Under the pieces are notes generated by a model. It was not told the DNA's origin, searched no databases, and saw only the letters and a list, made by a program, of their open reading frames with translations. 9,720 nt of DNA from Deltaproteobacteria bacterium UBA3076 (GTDB lineage Bacteria > Desulfobacterota > Dissulfuribacteria > Dissulfuribacterales > UBA3076): positions 1 to 9,720 of the forward strand of contig DFBQ01000002.1 of assembly GCA_002367355.1 (NCBI GenBank), written 5' to 3'. This document shows positions 1-8,511 of the stretch, piece by piece (the stretch's first letter is position 1; every line of letters starts with the position of its first letter). The translations under genes were made by a program, and so were the position numbers.

Positions 1-975
1 ATCAGCCTGCTGCAGGCGAATTTGATTCAAAAGAATCGTCTTAGCTTGGATTTCGGAATGAGTTCCATATAGATACATATCATGAATAGATTCAGAAGCC
101 TCCAGGATGGATAAGGTCTCAAACCCATTGGCAATACCCCATCCGAGCGTATCCAAAAATCGGTGTGCCACATCGTCATTCGTCGGGAGGGCACCTAAAC
201 AGACGACCACGCCCTGTGGGGGTAAACCGGGTTTTCGTCCAAAAAGAGTCTCCTGGGGCGACTTGAGGTAAATCCAAGCCTGTGCATCGGGATCATGGCA
301 CATGAGCCATGCGAAATAAGCTGCAAGTTCTTTCTTGGACCAGTCGTTCAAATACTTGATTGCAGTGTATTCCTCGGGGATTGATTTAATTACATTATCA
401 ATATAGGTCTTGAATTCTTCACATGCGTTATTGATCCACAGTTCTCTTTCTTTGTCGGCAGAAACTGCCTCTGTCGTTAAAGTGGGTACTGGCGTGAACG
501 CGTCAGGCTTAAACTCCTGGTTAATCACCACTACATTTTCATCTGTAAGATTATCCCATAATTTTGTGAGTGAAAAATCTTTAAGCCACTGTTTGTATTG
601 ATCGGCCTCGCTTTTGTCACGTAAAACGATCACGCCATCTAACGAGTTAGAAGAGAATATCGTGGTAGATAATACTCTAGAGAATATCGTTGTCTGCGGT
701 TCGCTTTCATTAAAAAGTTTGGTATCCCAAAGGCGCCGGAGTGCCTCATACCTGTCCTTGCGGTCAGCGTTAGAACGTGTTTCCTTACACGAAAGCATCC
801 GCGTATTGTTTTCAGTCACTACGAACCATTTCAGGCTGGTTTGCTTCTCAATGTCGCAGAGCGGAATTGGTTGGCCGTCAGCCTCAATCATCAGGAAAGG
901 TGAGCGTAGCACATGCACAAGAGGAAGAAATGCCCTCCAACATGCCTTTTTTGAATCCACAGGTGTTTTATCCAT
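1..975 (-). CDS. Unrecognised protein, N-terminal 325 codons (runs off left edge)
   Basis: An ATG at 975 opens a frame with no stop to base 1, so 325 codons are visible and the C-terminus is missing. It begins 11 nt after the stop of the substrate-binding protein gene, with a weak GAGAG ribosome site 4 nt before the ATG, so the two are probably cotranscribed. The product looks soluble: I see no signal peptide or membrane segment. The central part is charged and helical (ERELWINNACEEF, then KYLNDWSKKELAAYFAWLM). The last visible stretch (HSEIQAKTILLNQIRLQQAD) looks like a helical linker leading into a further domain. A short internal duplication, TTIFS spaced by nine residues, is encoded by a 12-bp direct repeat at 652-663 and 679-690. 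I do not recognise the family. An amino-terminal sensor region of a signalling protein is conceivable from its place beside a binding protein, but no diagnostic motif supports this. Confidence 0.75.
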   Translation of the reverse strand, partial: MDKTPVDSKKACWRAFLPLVHVLRSPFLMIEADGQPIPLCDIEKQTSLKWFVVTENNTRMLSCKETRSNADRKDRYEALRRLWDTKLFNESEPQTTIFSRVLSTTIFSSNSLDGVIVLRDKSEADQYKQWLKDFSLTKLWDNLTDENVVVINQEFKPDAFTPVPTLTTEAVSADKERELWINNACEEFKTYIDNVIKSIPEEYTAIKYLNDWSKKELAAYFAWLMCHDPDAQAWIYLKSPQETLFGRKPGLPPQGVVVCLGALPTNDDVAHRFLDTLGWGIANGFETLSILEASESIHDMYLYGTHSEIQAKTILLNQIRLQQAD

Positions 976-986
976 AATGCTCTCAA

Positions 987-2114
987 TTAATAGATTGGCA
1001 TGATTTTGTTATCCTTGACTACACGTACTGTCTGCGAAAATTCAACTTCGCGCGTTTCAGAGATTGCGATGGTTCCCATAACCCCCTCAAATGAAGGCAT
1101 ATGTGTGAGCCTCTCTCTTACTTCATCTGGAGATATTGCCCCTTTCATGGCTCGAGCAACACACATAAATGTATCATAGCCAAAGGCAGGGTAGTGGCTA
1201 GGTAAAGTTCCATACTTTGCTTTATAGTTGGCGATGAAGGAGAATTGCACACCCTCTGTGGGGTTTTCAGGGTCATAGTCGGCCATGGCAACGTATGCAC
1301 CCTGGGCTGACGAACCGGCTTGCTCCAGCACCTTCGGATTAGCTAATCCCGTGTACGTACATAATATCCCTTCATAACCGAGTTCACGTATCTTTTGAAA
1401 AGCTCTGGCCAAGGCTTCATCATAGGCTATAACGCAAATTACATCCACTTTGGCTGTTTGCAGCTTTGTGATCTGGGCTCGGAGATCAGTGGCTTCTTTC
1501 GCATATCCTTCCGCTGTTGTTTCATTGATGCCCTTTTCCTTTAAGGCGTTGATCAATTCATTTTTCCCTATAACTCCGTAGTCATCGGTCAAGTGCAGGA
1601 TGCCTATGTGTTGTGGTTTGATTCGCGTTGTAAGGAAATTTGCAAGAGCCTTTCCCTGAGTCCGTGTAGAATAGTAATTCCTGAATACCCACTTATTAAT
1701 ACTCGTTAGATCGGGTGCTGCCGTAACAGTACTAAATAGTACCACCTTCTTTCTCTCTGCCAAAGGGGCGAGAGCCTTCGATACAGAACTCATTTCAGAG
1801 ATGATAACGAAAGGCTTGCCAGTGGTTGTCATTTTGTAAAACGCCGACACTGCTTCTTTTGGATCATTTTTGCTGTCCTCAGATACTAGAAGGACATGTT
1901 TGTCATTAATACCCCCATGTGTGTTGATTTCTTCGACAGCCATTTCAATTCCCTCAAGGACACCTTGACCTAAGAGGGAAGCGCTTCCGGAAAGGGGGAG
2001 GATGGCACCTACCTCTATGCTTTCTGGTTTCATTGTCCTTGATTGCCAAGTGAAAACAAAAAACAAACCAACAGCAATGACTACAGCAACGCCAATCCAC
2101 GCCTTCTTGTCCAT
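987..2114 (-). CDS. Leu/Ile/Val-type periplasmic substrate-binding protein, membrane-anchored
   Basis: The 375-residue product resembles the type I periplasmic binding proteins of branched-chain amino-acid ABC transporters (LivJ/LivK, Peripla_BP_6). Residues about 5-23 form one hydrophobic segment (WIGVAVVIAVGLFFVFTW) with no lipobox cysteine, so it is either an uncleaved anchor or a poor signal peptide. The mature fold starts at about residue 34 with the typical VGAILPLSGSASLLGQGVLEG strand-loop-helix, and the second lobe carries HIGILHLTDDYGVIGKNE and the late YPAFGYDTFM segment. The start is secured by GAGGAGGG about 8 nt upstream of the ATG. Length is normal for the family. No permease or ATPase gene is visible on either side. 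The only close partner is the unrecognised downstream gene, so a sensory role is as likely as transport; that is inference. The ligand cannot be read from the sequence, because this family also binds amides, short acids and aromatics. Confidence 0.88.
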   Translation of the reverse strand: MDKKAWIGVAVVIAVGLFFVFTWQSRTMKPESIEVGAILPLSGSASLLGQGVLEGIEMAVEEINTHGGINDKHVLLVSEDSKNDPKEAVSAFYKMTTTGKPFVIISEMSSVSKALAPLAERKKVVLFSTVTAAPDLTSINKWVFRNYYSTRTQGKALANFLTTRIKPQHIGILHLTDDYGVIGKNELINALKEKGINETTAEGYAKEATDLRAQITKLQTAKVDVICVIAYDEALARAFQKIRELGYEGILCTYTGLANPKVLEQAGSSAQGAYVAMADYDPENPTEGVQFSFIANYKAKYGTLPSHYPAFGYDTFMCVARAMKGAISPDEVRERLTHMPSFEGVMGTIAISETREVEFSQTVRVVKDNKIMPIY

Positions 2115-2196
2115 GATAATAACCCTCCTCTCAATGTGTTCTTAATTCGCTGGAGCAACTTCTCAAATCTGACGACCAAGCTATTTAACAGCAATA

Positions 2197-2227
2197 AAAA
2201 TGGGGCATATTGAGCTACCCCCGTTTT
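2197..2227 (-). terminator. Probable bidirectional Rho-independent terminator
   Basis: AAAATGGGG (2197-2205) pairs with CCCCGTTTT (2219-2227) as a 9-bp stem with one G-U wobble and a 13-nt loop. Read on the minus strand, the stem ends in TTTTTATTG, a reasonable U-tract, 57 nt after the CD-NTase stop. Read on the plus strand it ends in TTTTCTTCTT. It separates the CBASS operon from the binding-protein gene. The rest of the gap (2115-2284) holds only the ribosome site of the binding-protein gene and no convincing promoter. Confidence 0.55.
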
Positions 2228-2284
2228 CTTCTTAATTCAGGTTAACTCCACTTGACAGGTTGAGCAGCTAAACGTGAGTCATTC

Positions 2285-3172
2285 TCACTGGTCCCATAGA
2301 GTGCACGCAGCCGTCAGGAACTCCGTGCATTTTGAGTCTCGCCAAGTTACAGGTGAATCCTCATAGAGCAGTAAGTACTGCTCATTGGCACACACGAATT
2401 TGCTGCGATCTGCTTCGAGTAGCCAGTTCATGCAGTTGACGAAGGAATCGTTGTAGCTCTTACCGAATTTATCATCGAGCACGTTGTACAGCAGCCCCTC
2501 AAGGTAGTACGAGGGGGCTACACCTGCTTCGATCATTTTGTTTTCAATCAACTTTCCACGCAAATTCTTGAGGATACGCACCATGGGTTTGAACCATCCG
2601 TTGGTCGCTTGATGCTTCGCCGTGCAATTCGTTGAATGCTGCTTCGGGTAGTTTGCGATGCAGTCGCCAGCGACGTTGAAGAAGCATATTCCTTCGTCAT
2701 AGGCCTGGTCGGAGGTGCTCAGAAACTTATGATAGCGACGATATTGGATGGCAGCAATCACGTCGGTCTTACGGCGACTTCCGTTGGCCGCGACGTTTAT
2801 CGCTTTATCACCTAGATCGACATTGTCGCCGTACTCGGCTTTAAGAACACTAAGCACGTCTCTCTTGAAATCGCGGTGTGTGTACGTGGCGTCTGAATAT
2901 GCGGCTTTGAACGCCGCCTTCTGGCCATCAGAGAGTTCATCGAGATCGTGACGGAAGCAACTGTTGAGCTTGATCACGATATCTACGTCGCTCTCGGCAT
3001 AGATGTTCGTGTCGTTTCCGTAGGAGCCTTGAAGAAAAACCTTTTAGTTCATGCCAGCGTAAGGGCTTCCCACTGCATCGAGTACGTTTTTGATCGTGTT
3101 ATAGGTGGTACTCGACTGTGTGACCGAACCTTGATGTGACCACGTATCGAGTTGCGATTCAGGAATAGCCAT
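2285..3172 (-). pseudogene. CBASS CD-NTase (cGAS/DncV-like nucleotidyltransferase), interrupted by in-frame TAA
   Basis: The frame from the ATG at 3172 to the TGA at 2285 would encode 295 residues with one internal stop, TAA at 3046-3044 (codon 43). The reading resumes in the same frame as [10 protein letters not shown]. The active site is therefore split from the start codon. Downstream of the stop are the nucleotidyltransferase signature G49-S50-x11-D62-V-D64 ([10 protein letters not shown]) and a likely third acidic residue, D137, in [17 protein letters not shown]-NTases make cyclic di- or trinucleotides after phage infection. The gene follows the patatin gene by 21 nt, with AAGGGGAAGGAG just before the ATG, which is the order of a two-gene type I CBASS operon. 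No start codon lies in frame between the stop and the DxD motif. The first is a GTG at 2977, and a product from it would lack G-S and D-x-D and so be inactive. I cannot assign the clade or nucleotide product. Confidence 0.88.
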
Positions 3173-3193
3173 GCTCCTTCCCCTTTTGCAGAC

Positions 3194-4168
3194 TTACAAC
3201 AGAAATTCTTTAAGTTGTGATTCTCGACTAGCGAACGACTCACTACCACGTTGTCGTAGGATGTTGAGCTTTTCAAGGTTGTGTTCGAACAAATCGGTTG
3301 CCATGTCTGGCTTCTCGAATGTGTCACTGATGCGTATGGTTGGGATGTCCTTGAACAAGATCTCACGTAATTGATCCATCGACTGCGTGTTGATCTCCAG
3401 CGTCTTTTCCAGCAGTTGAACACTCTTTAGAAATTTCTTTGCGAACCACATCTTCAAAGACGACGGTGGCTTTGGATACACTCCAACACCCACACTAACT
3501 ACCCTAATGTCGGCATGGGCTATCTTCAATGCTACAACGGCATCTGCAATCGCGTATAGAGTTGGATTGTTTGCACAGTAGCCACCGTCGATCAATTCTA
3601 CGTGATCACCTTCCCCTGTCGTGACAATCTTTCGCTCGAAATACGGAAACGCCGAACACGATGCCTGTACAGCGTCAGAGATAGTGCATCCGAATCCTGG
3701 GACAAAGTTTCCGGCACGGCCGTGGGCCTGTGCGACATTGCCTTTGAAGATCATCGGTTTCTCAATGGCCCATTTCGTTGTGATGATGCCGACACCTGTT
3801 TTTACCGCATCGAACTTCTTGTCAGCGAAAACAGTGTTTGCAAGCTTTGCGAGTGCTTCCGACTTTTCCTCTGGACTAGGAGCTTGCATGATCTTGAGCA
3901 CATGCTCTTTGTAGAGTGAATGGATCGCATCTACCTCGTAACCAAGGGCGATCAATGCGGCGATGATCGCACCTGTGCTCGTGCCGAAGACCAGATCGAA
4001 CAGTTGGTAGAGTGGGCAGTTCATCATGCCCTCAATCTCTTTTAGTACTCCGAGGGTGTAGAAGCCTTTCGAGCCGCCACCATCCAGGCTCAGGATGCGG
4101 CATAGCCCATCCTTCGGCAGTTCAGCCGATAGCTTAGTTGGTGCTACAGCTGGTGTCGTCGTGTCCAT
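3194..4168 (-). CDS. capV: Patatin-like phospholipase, CBASS effector CapV
   Basis: The 324-residue patatin-family lipid hydrolase is intact. It has the oxyanion-hole motif DGGGSKG (residues 29-35), the nucleophile elbow GTSTG (62-66, Ser64) and the catalytic Asp in D194-G-G, giving the complete Ser-Asp dyad. In CBASS, CapV enzymes are switched on by the cyclic nucleotide of the neighbouring CD-NTase and degrade membrane phospholipids, killing the infected cell. The cyclase gene lies 21 nt downstream, which supports the assignment. I prefer the ATG at 4168. A GTG at 4213 would add 15 basic residues, but it has no ribosome site, and GGGGGCAGG precedes the ATG. An A9 run at 4191-4183 lies in this leader. 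The 200 nt up to the helicase gene show no clear promoter. They contain only a small inverted repeat, CGACT-tat-AGTCG at 4293-4305. Since the cyclase is interrupted, the enzyme is probably never activated in this strain. Confidence 0.9.
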   Translation of the reverse strand: MDTTTPAVAPTKLSAELPKDGLCRILSLDGGGSKGFYTLGVLKEIEGMMNCPLYQLFDLVFGTSTGAIIAALIALGYEVDAIHSLYKEHVLKIMQAPSPEEKSEALAKLANTVFADKKFDAVKTGVGIITTKWAIEKPMIFKGNVAQAHGRAGNFVPGFGCTISDAVQASCSAFPYFERKIVTTGEGDHVELIDGGYCANNPTLYAIADAVVALKIAHADIRVVSVGVGVYPKPPSSLKMWFAKKFLKSVQLLEKTLEINTQSMDQLREILFKDIPTIRISDTFEKPDMATDLFEHNLEKLNILRQRGSESFASRESQLKEFLL

Positions 4169-4368
4169 TACGGCCTGCCCCCTTTTTTTTTGTCCCTTCA
4201 CCGCGATCTGCACTCGATTTACAGTTGACTTTCTGTCCCTGCTTTAACTCTAAGTGAATTCCGTACGTATGATGGGGGCGTTGGTTCTAACGCGACTTAT
4301 AGTCGAGATCTGCTGGGCATTTTGTCTATTAATTTTTGGCGATATTCCCTTGGCATTCTGCAAATAAA

Positions 4369-7300
4369 TTATCTTACTTCGCCTGCCAACAATTCCCATA
4401 CATTTTTATAATCGGACCCGGAAAGGGAAGCATCTTTAGGACGAATCCGTGCCCAATCGGTTTTCTCCATGCTTTTCAGAAAATTGCGGGCCTCGCTGAC
4501 AGAAACTCCACCTGCCTCCTTGCCTACGCTAGCCTTGAACTCCTCGCCCAACCTTTCCGCCACACTCCGCGGTGCCGAGTTCATCCGCATCAGCACAGCT
4601 TCTTCAGTTTTAACTCCGTGATAGATCATGGCAGGGAGGGTGTTAATTCTCCGACGTTCGGATTCAGACAGCTTATCAAAATCTATCCCTGAATTTGGCA
4701 ACTTGCTGAGTGCAGCTAACCCCCAAGTGCCAGTATTTGCAAGGTTTTTATAGATGGCCTTGCAGGCTGCGGTAATTGTTTTTGTTTGATCGCCTTTAAA
4801 GAAACTTTCCGCAATCTCATGAATGCTCTGTCCTTGCATCCATGCCTGGGTGAGTTCACCTATGCGCTTCTTTTCGAAACCTTCACCACCGATCTCCTCA
4901 AGGCTGCTCTTGAGTTGTGGTATGCGGAGCATCACACCAAACAGATCGGCTATTCCTGTCCCTTTTCCAAAAAGACTTTCCGAGGTCCAATCGGTAGGAG
5001 TAAGTTTGCGTGGCAGGTCATTTAATCCGGCAAGTGCCCTGCCGATTCCTTCAGGAGAAAAACCGGTCATATCCGCAAGCGTTGTTCGTTCCGGATTATC
5101 AGCCAGCTTCCGGGCATAGCTCTTGGTTACCTCCAGCAGTTTGTCCGCCTTTGCTCGCCCATTCGCCGATGTTTGGAGAACTCCGTAACCGAAGGTGTGT
5201 CGAAGGAGCTGTTCCGTATCAGCCAGCACTGCATCCAGATTTTTCTTCTCGTTCCACAGATGAGCCACATAACAACGGAAATCTTCCCACTGTTCATCTT
5301 GAATGACTGTCTCAAGCTTATTCAATCGTCCTGCGTTATCAAGTTCGTCCAGCATATTCACTAGGCGGGAAACCAGTTCGCCGGTGGCACGGCTGACATA
5401 CTCGACAATCTTGTCCGGTTCATTGCCCGCAGCAAGACCGACAACGCCGATGCTGTCATGGCCAATCCGTCCGGCCCGGCCTGCCAGGTTCCAAAAATCA
5501 CGCGGAGTCATCTCTTTTCCGTATGGATACTTATTGGTTGACAGGAAGACAGACGAAACAGGAAAATTTATCCCTTGAGCAATGGTTGTGGTTGCGCACA
5601 GGACCCGCAAATTCGATTCTTCGGCCAGCCATTCGATTAAGGTCCGCACTTCATCGGAAAGACCTGCATGGTGGACACCAACGCCGCGTGAAAGCATGTG
5701 GATGAGTTCAAAATCGGTACTGATTTCTGTTCTTAAAAAATTCTGAACCAATAGAATTTCTTCCGGGATTGGCTTCAAAGGTTCAAAAGATTCACTGACA
5801 TGGCGGGCCATACTCCAGACATGGTCGGTATTATTTGCCACGGCAATACTGGTTCCACGCTCCGACAACACCTTGGCCATAGCAGCGGCCTGCATGGTTA
5901 TCCCTTTTTGTTGGCCGGTCTTTGTGTTGATGATCTTACTCTTGGGAATCGCTAATGGTTTCACCTGGCCCACTTTGTGCTCTCCTTCCAGGTGAATCGT
6001 GTCAGGTGTTGTTGTCAGGGTCCGGAATTTGAGTTGCCAGCCGGCTCGAATCGAATCGTCCGCTTCCGCATGAAACATGCCAACGATTCGTTCATTGGGC
6101 TTCCATGGTGTGGTGCCGAAACTGATTGTCCTGCCACTGCTCACGTCCTGCGCCAGCCAGCGAACAAGCGATTCCGCTTTTTCAACGTAAGGCATGAGCA
6201 ACAGAAAATTGGCAGAGGAACATTCCCGCCTCACGGTTGCCAGCAGCAGTTCGATGCGCAGTCCTCGGGTTTCATCCTCGATATTGTGGGCCTCATCCAG
6301 GACTATGAGCGCCAACGGCCGGGGTACCTTTTTATTGCGGATAACCAGTTGCAGTTTTTCCGGCGTAGCCACCAGGACATCGAATGTCCGTTCATCCCCA
6401 TTTTTTGTGAGTAAATCATCCTCAAAGGCATCGATCTCGATAGCCCCGGTAAGTTGCTCGACCCGTACACCGATCGGTTCAAAATTACGACGTAATCGCC
6501 TGGTGATTTGAGCGGTGAGAGCCTTGGTCGGCGCCACATACGCCACCCAGCCGTTATCCGCATCAAATTGATTCAGGGCTTGCAGTATCCGGAACTGGGC
6601 CAACAGCGTTTTACCGCCCGAAGTTGGTATTTCGATCACAACAGCGGTAACGGCCTGATCCAGAAGACCTTGTTCCTGCAGAGCAGCCCGCTGGGGAGGA
6701 AGAAGTTCGAACAGGGCTTGCTTTGTTGCGTCACGGACAAAACGAGCAACCCGGGAGTTGACGGCTCGCGCTACCCACCAGAGAGAACCTGCCACCATTT
6801 GCCGGGCAGCTGCATGCAGCCAGCGGAGCATGACTTCCAACTGGGCGTCTCCGGCAGCGGTGGCAGCGGCAGTGCCTGCTTCAAAATGTTTGTCCAGAAG
6901 AGGACCAATGCCCGGAGGTTCGCCCTGAAGCATATATACAGCGAGAAGCTCGGTCCCTTTTGACCAATGATAAAGCGCAATCAATCGCAAGGCCATGGCC
7001 CGGTCTTTTACGTTGGAACCATTGTTCAGGGAACCGGCTTCATATTTCTTCTGGTCTTCGCGCAGGCCGGCAATGATTTCCCGGATACGGTCCAGATCAT
7101 CCTATCTTTTCTTACGGAAAAGCCGAATCCAGCATTCGAACAGGCGATAGAGCAAACGACGGTCCCAAGTCGCGCGGGATACCGAGGGGACCTGTATTGA
7201 TTTTTCATTTTCATTGTACCACCGCCGCAAATCGGACCAGCGGTCACCGCAGTAAGCCAAGGCTGAGAGGTGAAGAAGATGGGATATACGTTCGATTTCG

Positions 7301-7626
7301 TTTTCCGGAAGCGTGAACAGACGACGAATTTCAAAAGCCCGCCAGGCACCGGCAGAGCACTGATTGCGAAGTTCCTCTTCATTGGCGGTCGGATTAAGAA
7401 AGGCGTCCAATCCCTCGATGGCCGCCATTTCATAGGCCATGGCGAGACGATGTAACAATTCGTCATCACCACCATCTTCGGGAAAATCAATGTGCATCTG
7501 CTGCCCGACTGCCTGTTTAACCAGGCGGGCATCGGCGACCTTCAATCCATGGTCGCGTTCTGCTTCTCCGACAGCCAAGACAGCCCAGTGACGGTCTACA
7601 TTATGGAGGTGTTCTGCAAGGATCAC
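4369..7626 (-). pseudogene. hamB: HamB-like Ski2-family helicase (Hachiman), interrupted by in-frame TAG
   Basis: One frame runs from a GTG at 7626 to the TAA at 4369 (1086 codons), broken only by TAG at 7104-7102 (codon 175). The sequence on both sides is coherent coding: RLFRKKR, stop, then DDLDRIREIIAGLREDQ with no nearby start codon. Residues 1-174 are helical and probably TPR-like. The SF2 helicase core follows, in full-length numbering: Walker A PTSGGKT (near 334-340), APTKALTAQ (motif Ia), DEAH (about 444-447), VHHAGL (651-656), TTTIAQGINFP (679-689) and NLAGRAGR (713-720), then a long helical C-terminus. The GTG overlaps the HamA stop by 4 nt (GTGA) and has AGAGAGGTG upstream, so translation of the pair is coupled. 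HamB helicases sense DNA and control the HamA nuclease. A product starting at the ATG at 6996 would keep all helicase motifs but lose about 210 residues, and no ribosome site precedes it. Confidence 0.82.
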
Positions 7627-8426
7627 GCGTCACCTCTCTTGCCGGCCGCCACGACTTTATCACTGAGGGTGTCGATACTTCCGGCCGGCAGATAAATGGC
7701 CAGCAGCTCGATCAGGGTTTTTCCCGGGCAATTCTCAAAAAGCATTTGCCGGCTTGCTGCGAGGTCATCGCTATTGGGCGGGACATCTCGAACCAGGACA
7801 CCAAATATCGTAACACCAGAGCCATGGGTCTTGATATAATTTTTTGCGGCTTTTTGGTATGTTCCTTGCCAAGCGGATCTTGTTGCCCTATGTCCCAGAT
7901 AGACAACAGCCCTGTCTCGCAAAGGTTTCTTGTCCCGAAGATCCGTCAACTGTCTGTTCAGTGAGTGATCGCCATATCATACAACTTGTGGAGGTGACTT
8001 GTTTTCCTTGCTTGTTTTCACCTCACCAAAGGCAAATCTGGTTTCTTCATTGTTTTTATGAAAACCGATCAGATCGGCGCCGGGCAGGCTGGACTTGGGT
8101 TTCCGAATATCTCTACCATCGGGCCAAGGGAAGTATGAATTCCTATGATGGGTCAGATATGCTTCAGCAATGGCCTCTCCTACCTCCCAGTCCTTGGGAA
8201 GCATATCATTGTTGAGGATTCTGGCAATTTCATCACCCGCGAAATCCGTACCAGGTACGCTTTCAAGCAATGCTGCGATATCGGCCGTTCCCTCACTGTC
8301 GAACACTAAAGATGCAACTGGCCCGGCCAAAGCCGTATCCAGCTCCTCGGCGGTCCAGGATACCCCGGAACAGTTTACCCGCGAAGCGCCAAGCGTATAT
8401 TCGATCGTGCCCAAGGCCATACTCAT
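7623..8426 (-). pseudogene. hamA: HamA-like nuclease (DUF1837, Hachiman), interrupted by in-frame TGA
   Basis: The frame opens at the ATG at 8426 (AAGG ribosome site about 9 nt upstream) and ends at the TGA at 7623, 268 codons, with one internal TGA at 7979-7977 (codon 150). The first part carries the nuclease core: an acidic helix EVGEAIAEAYL (81-91), YFPWPDGRDIRKP, then D118 in PGADLIGF and E135-V-K137 in FAFGEVKTS, a PD-(D/E)xK-type D...ExK arrangement. After the stop the same frame continues as YGDHSLNRQLTDLRD, then YLGHRA, FGVLVRDVPP and IELLAIYLP, which I recognise as the C-terminal half of the same DUF1837/HamA family. These are therefore two halves of one protein, not two genes. Combined length (about 267) fits the family. 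It is followed by the helicase gene with a 4-nt overlap. The first half alone would retain the catalytic residues, but probably not a stable fold or its helicase contact. Confidence 0.8.
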
Positions 8427-8466
8427 ATTGTTGACCTTATTAAAATACCCTTTACCTACAGATTTT

Positions 8467-8472
8467 ATTATA
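8467..8472 (-). promoter_or_regulatory. Possible -10 box upstream of hamA
   Basis: On the minus strand TATAAT occurs 41 nt upstream of the hamA ATG. No good -35 hexamer stands 16-18 bases before it, so this is only a candidate promoter element. It lies between the nested repeat and the gene. Confidence 0.25.
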
Positions 8473-8511
8473 TGCTCTGAACCAAAATTGAGGCATCCTT
8501 CATATAGGCAT

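Noticed and set aside
614..1003. Plus-strand frame of 129 codons opposite the left-edge gene
   Set aside because: It is antisense to a continuous minus-strand frame that has a start and operon-like spacing, and it has no ribosome site.
3049..3423. A 124-residue minus-strand frame across the end of the patatin gene and the start of the cyclase
   Set aside because: It is out of frame with both genes, its sequence is rich in Ser, Arg and Trp without family features, and both real genes explain the region.
5977..6963. Several long plus-strand frames opposite the helicase
   Set aside because: They are shadows of the helicase coding strand. The helicase motifs are on the minus strand and the plus-strand products have no coherent domains.
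7102..7626. A separate 174-residue gene upstream of the helicase
   Set aside because: It ends at a TAG in the helicase frame, and coding continues immediately after it without a start codon, so it is the N-terminus of the helicase.
2285..8426. A variant genetic code or general stop-codon recoding explaining the internal stops
   Set aside because: All three stop codons appear internally, and all three also end genes here: TAA (binding protein, patatin, helicase), TGA (HamA, cyclase), TAG (toxin, antitoxin). No single reassignment fits.
7623..8426. Two separate small genes (8426-7977 and 7949-7623)
   Set aside because: Both pieces are in the same frame, the bases between them read as coding apart from one TGA, and the two products match the N- and C-terminal halves of one family.
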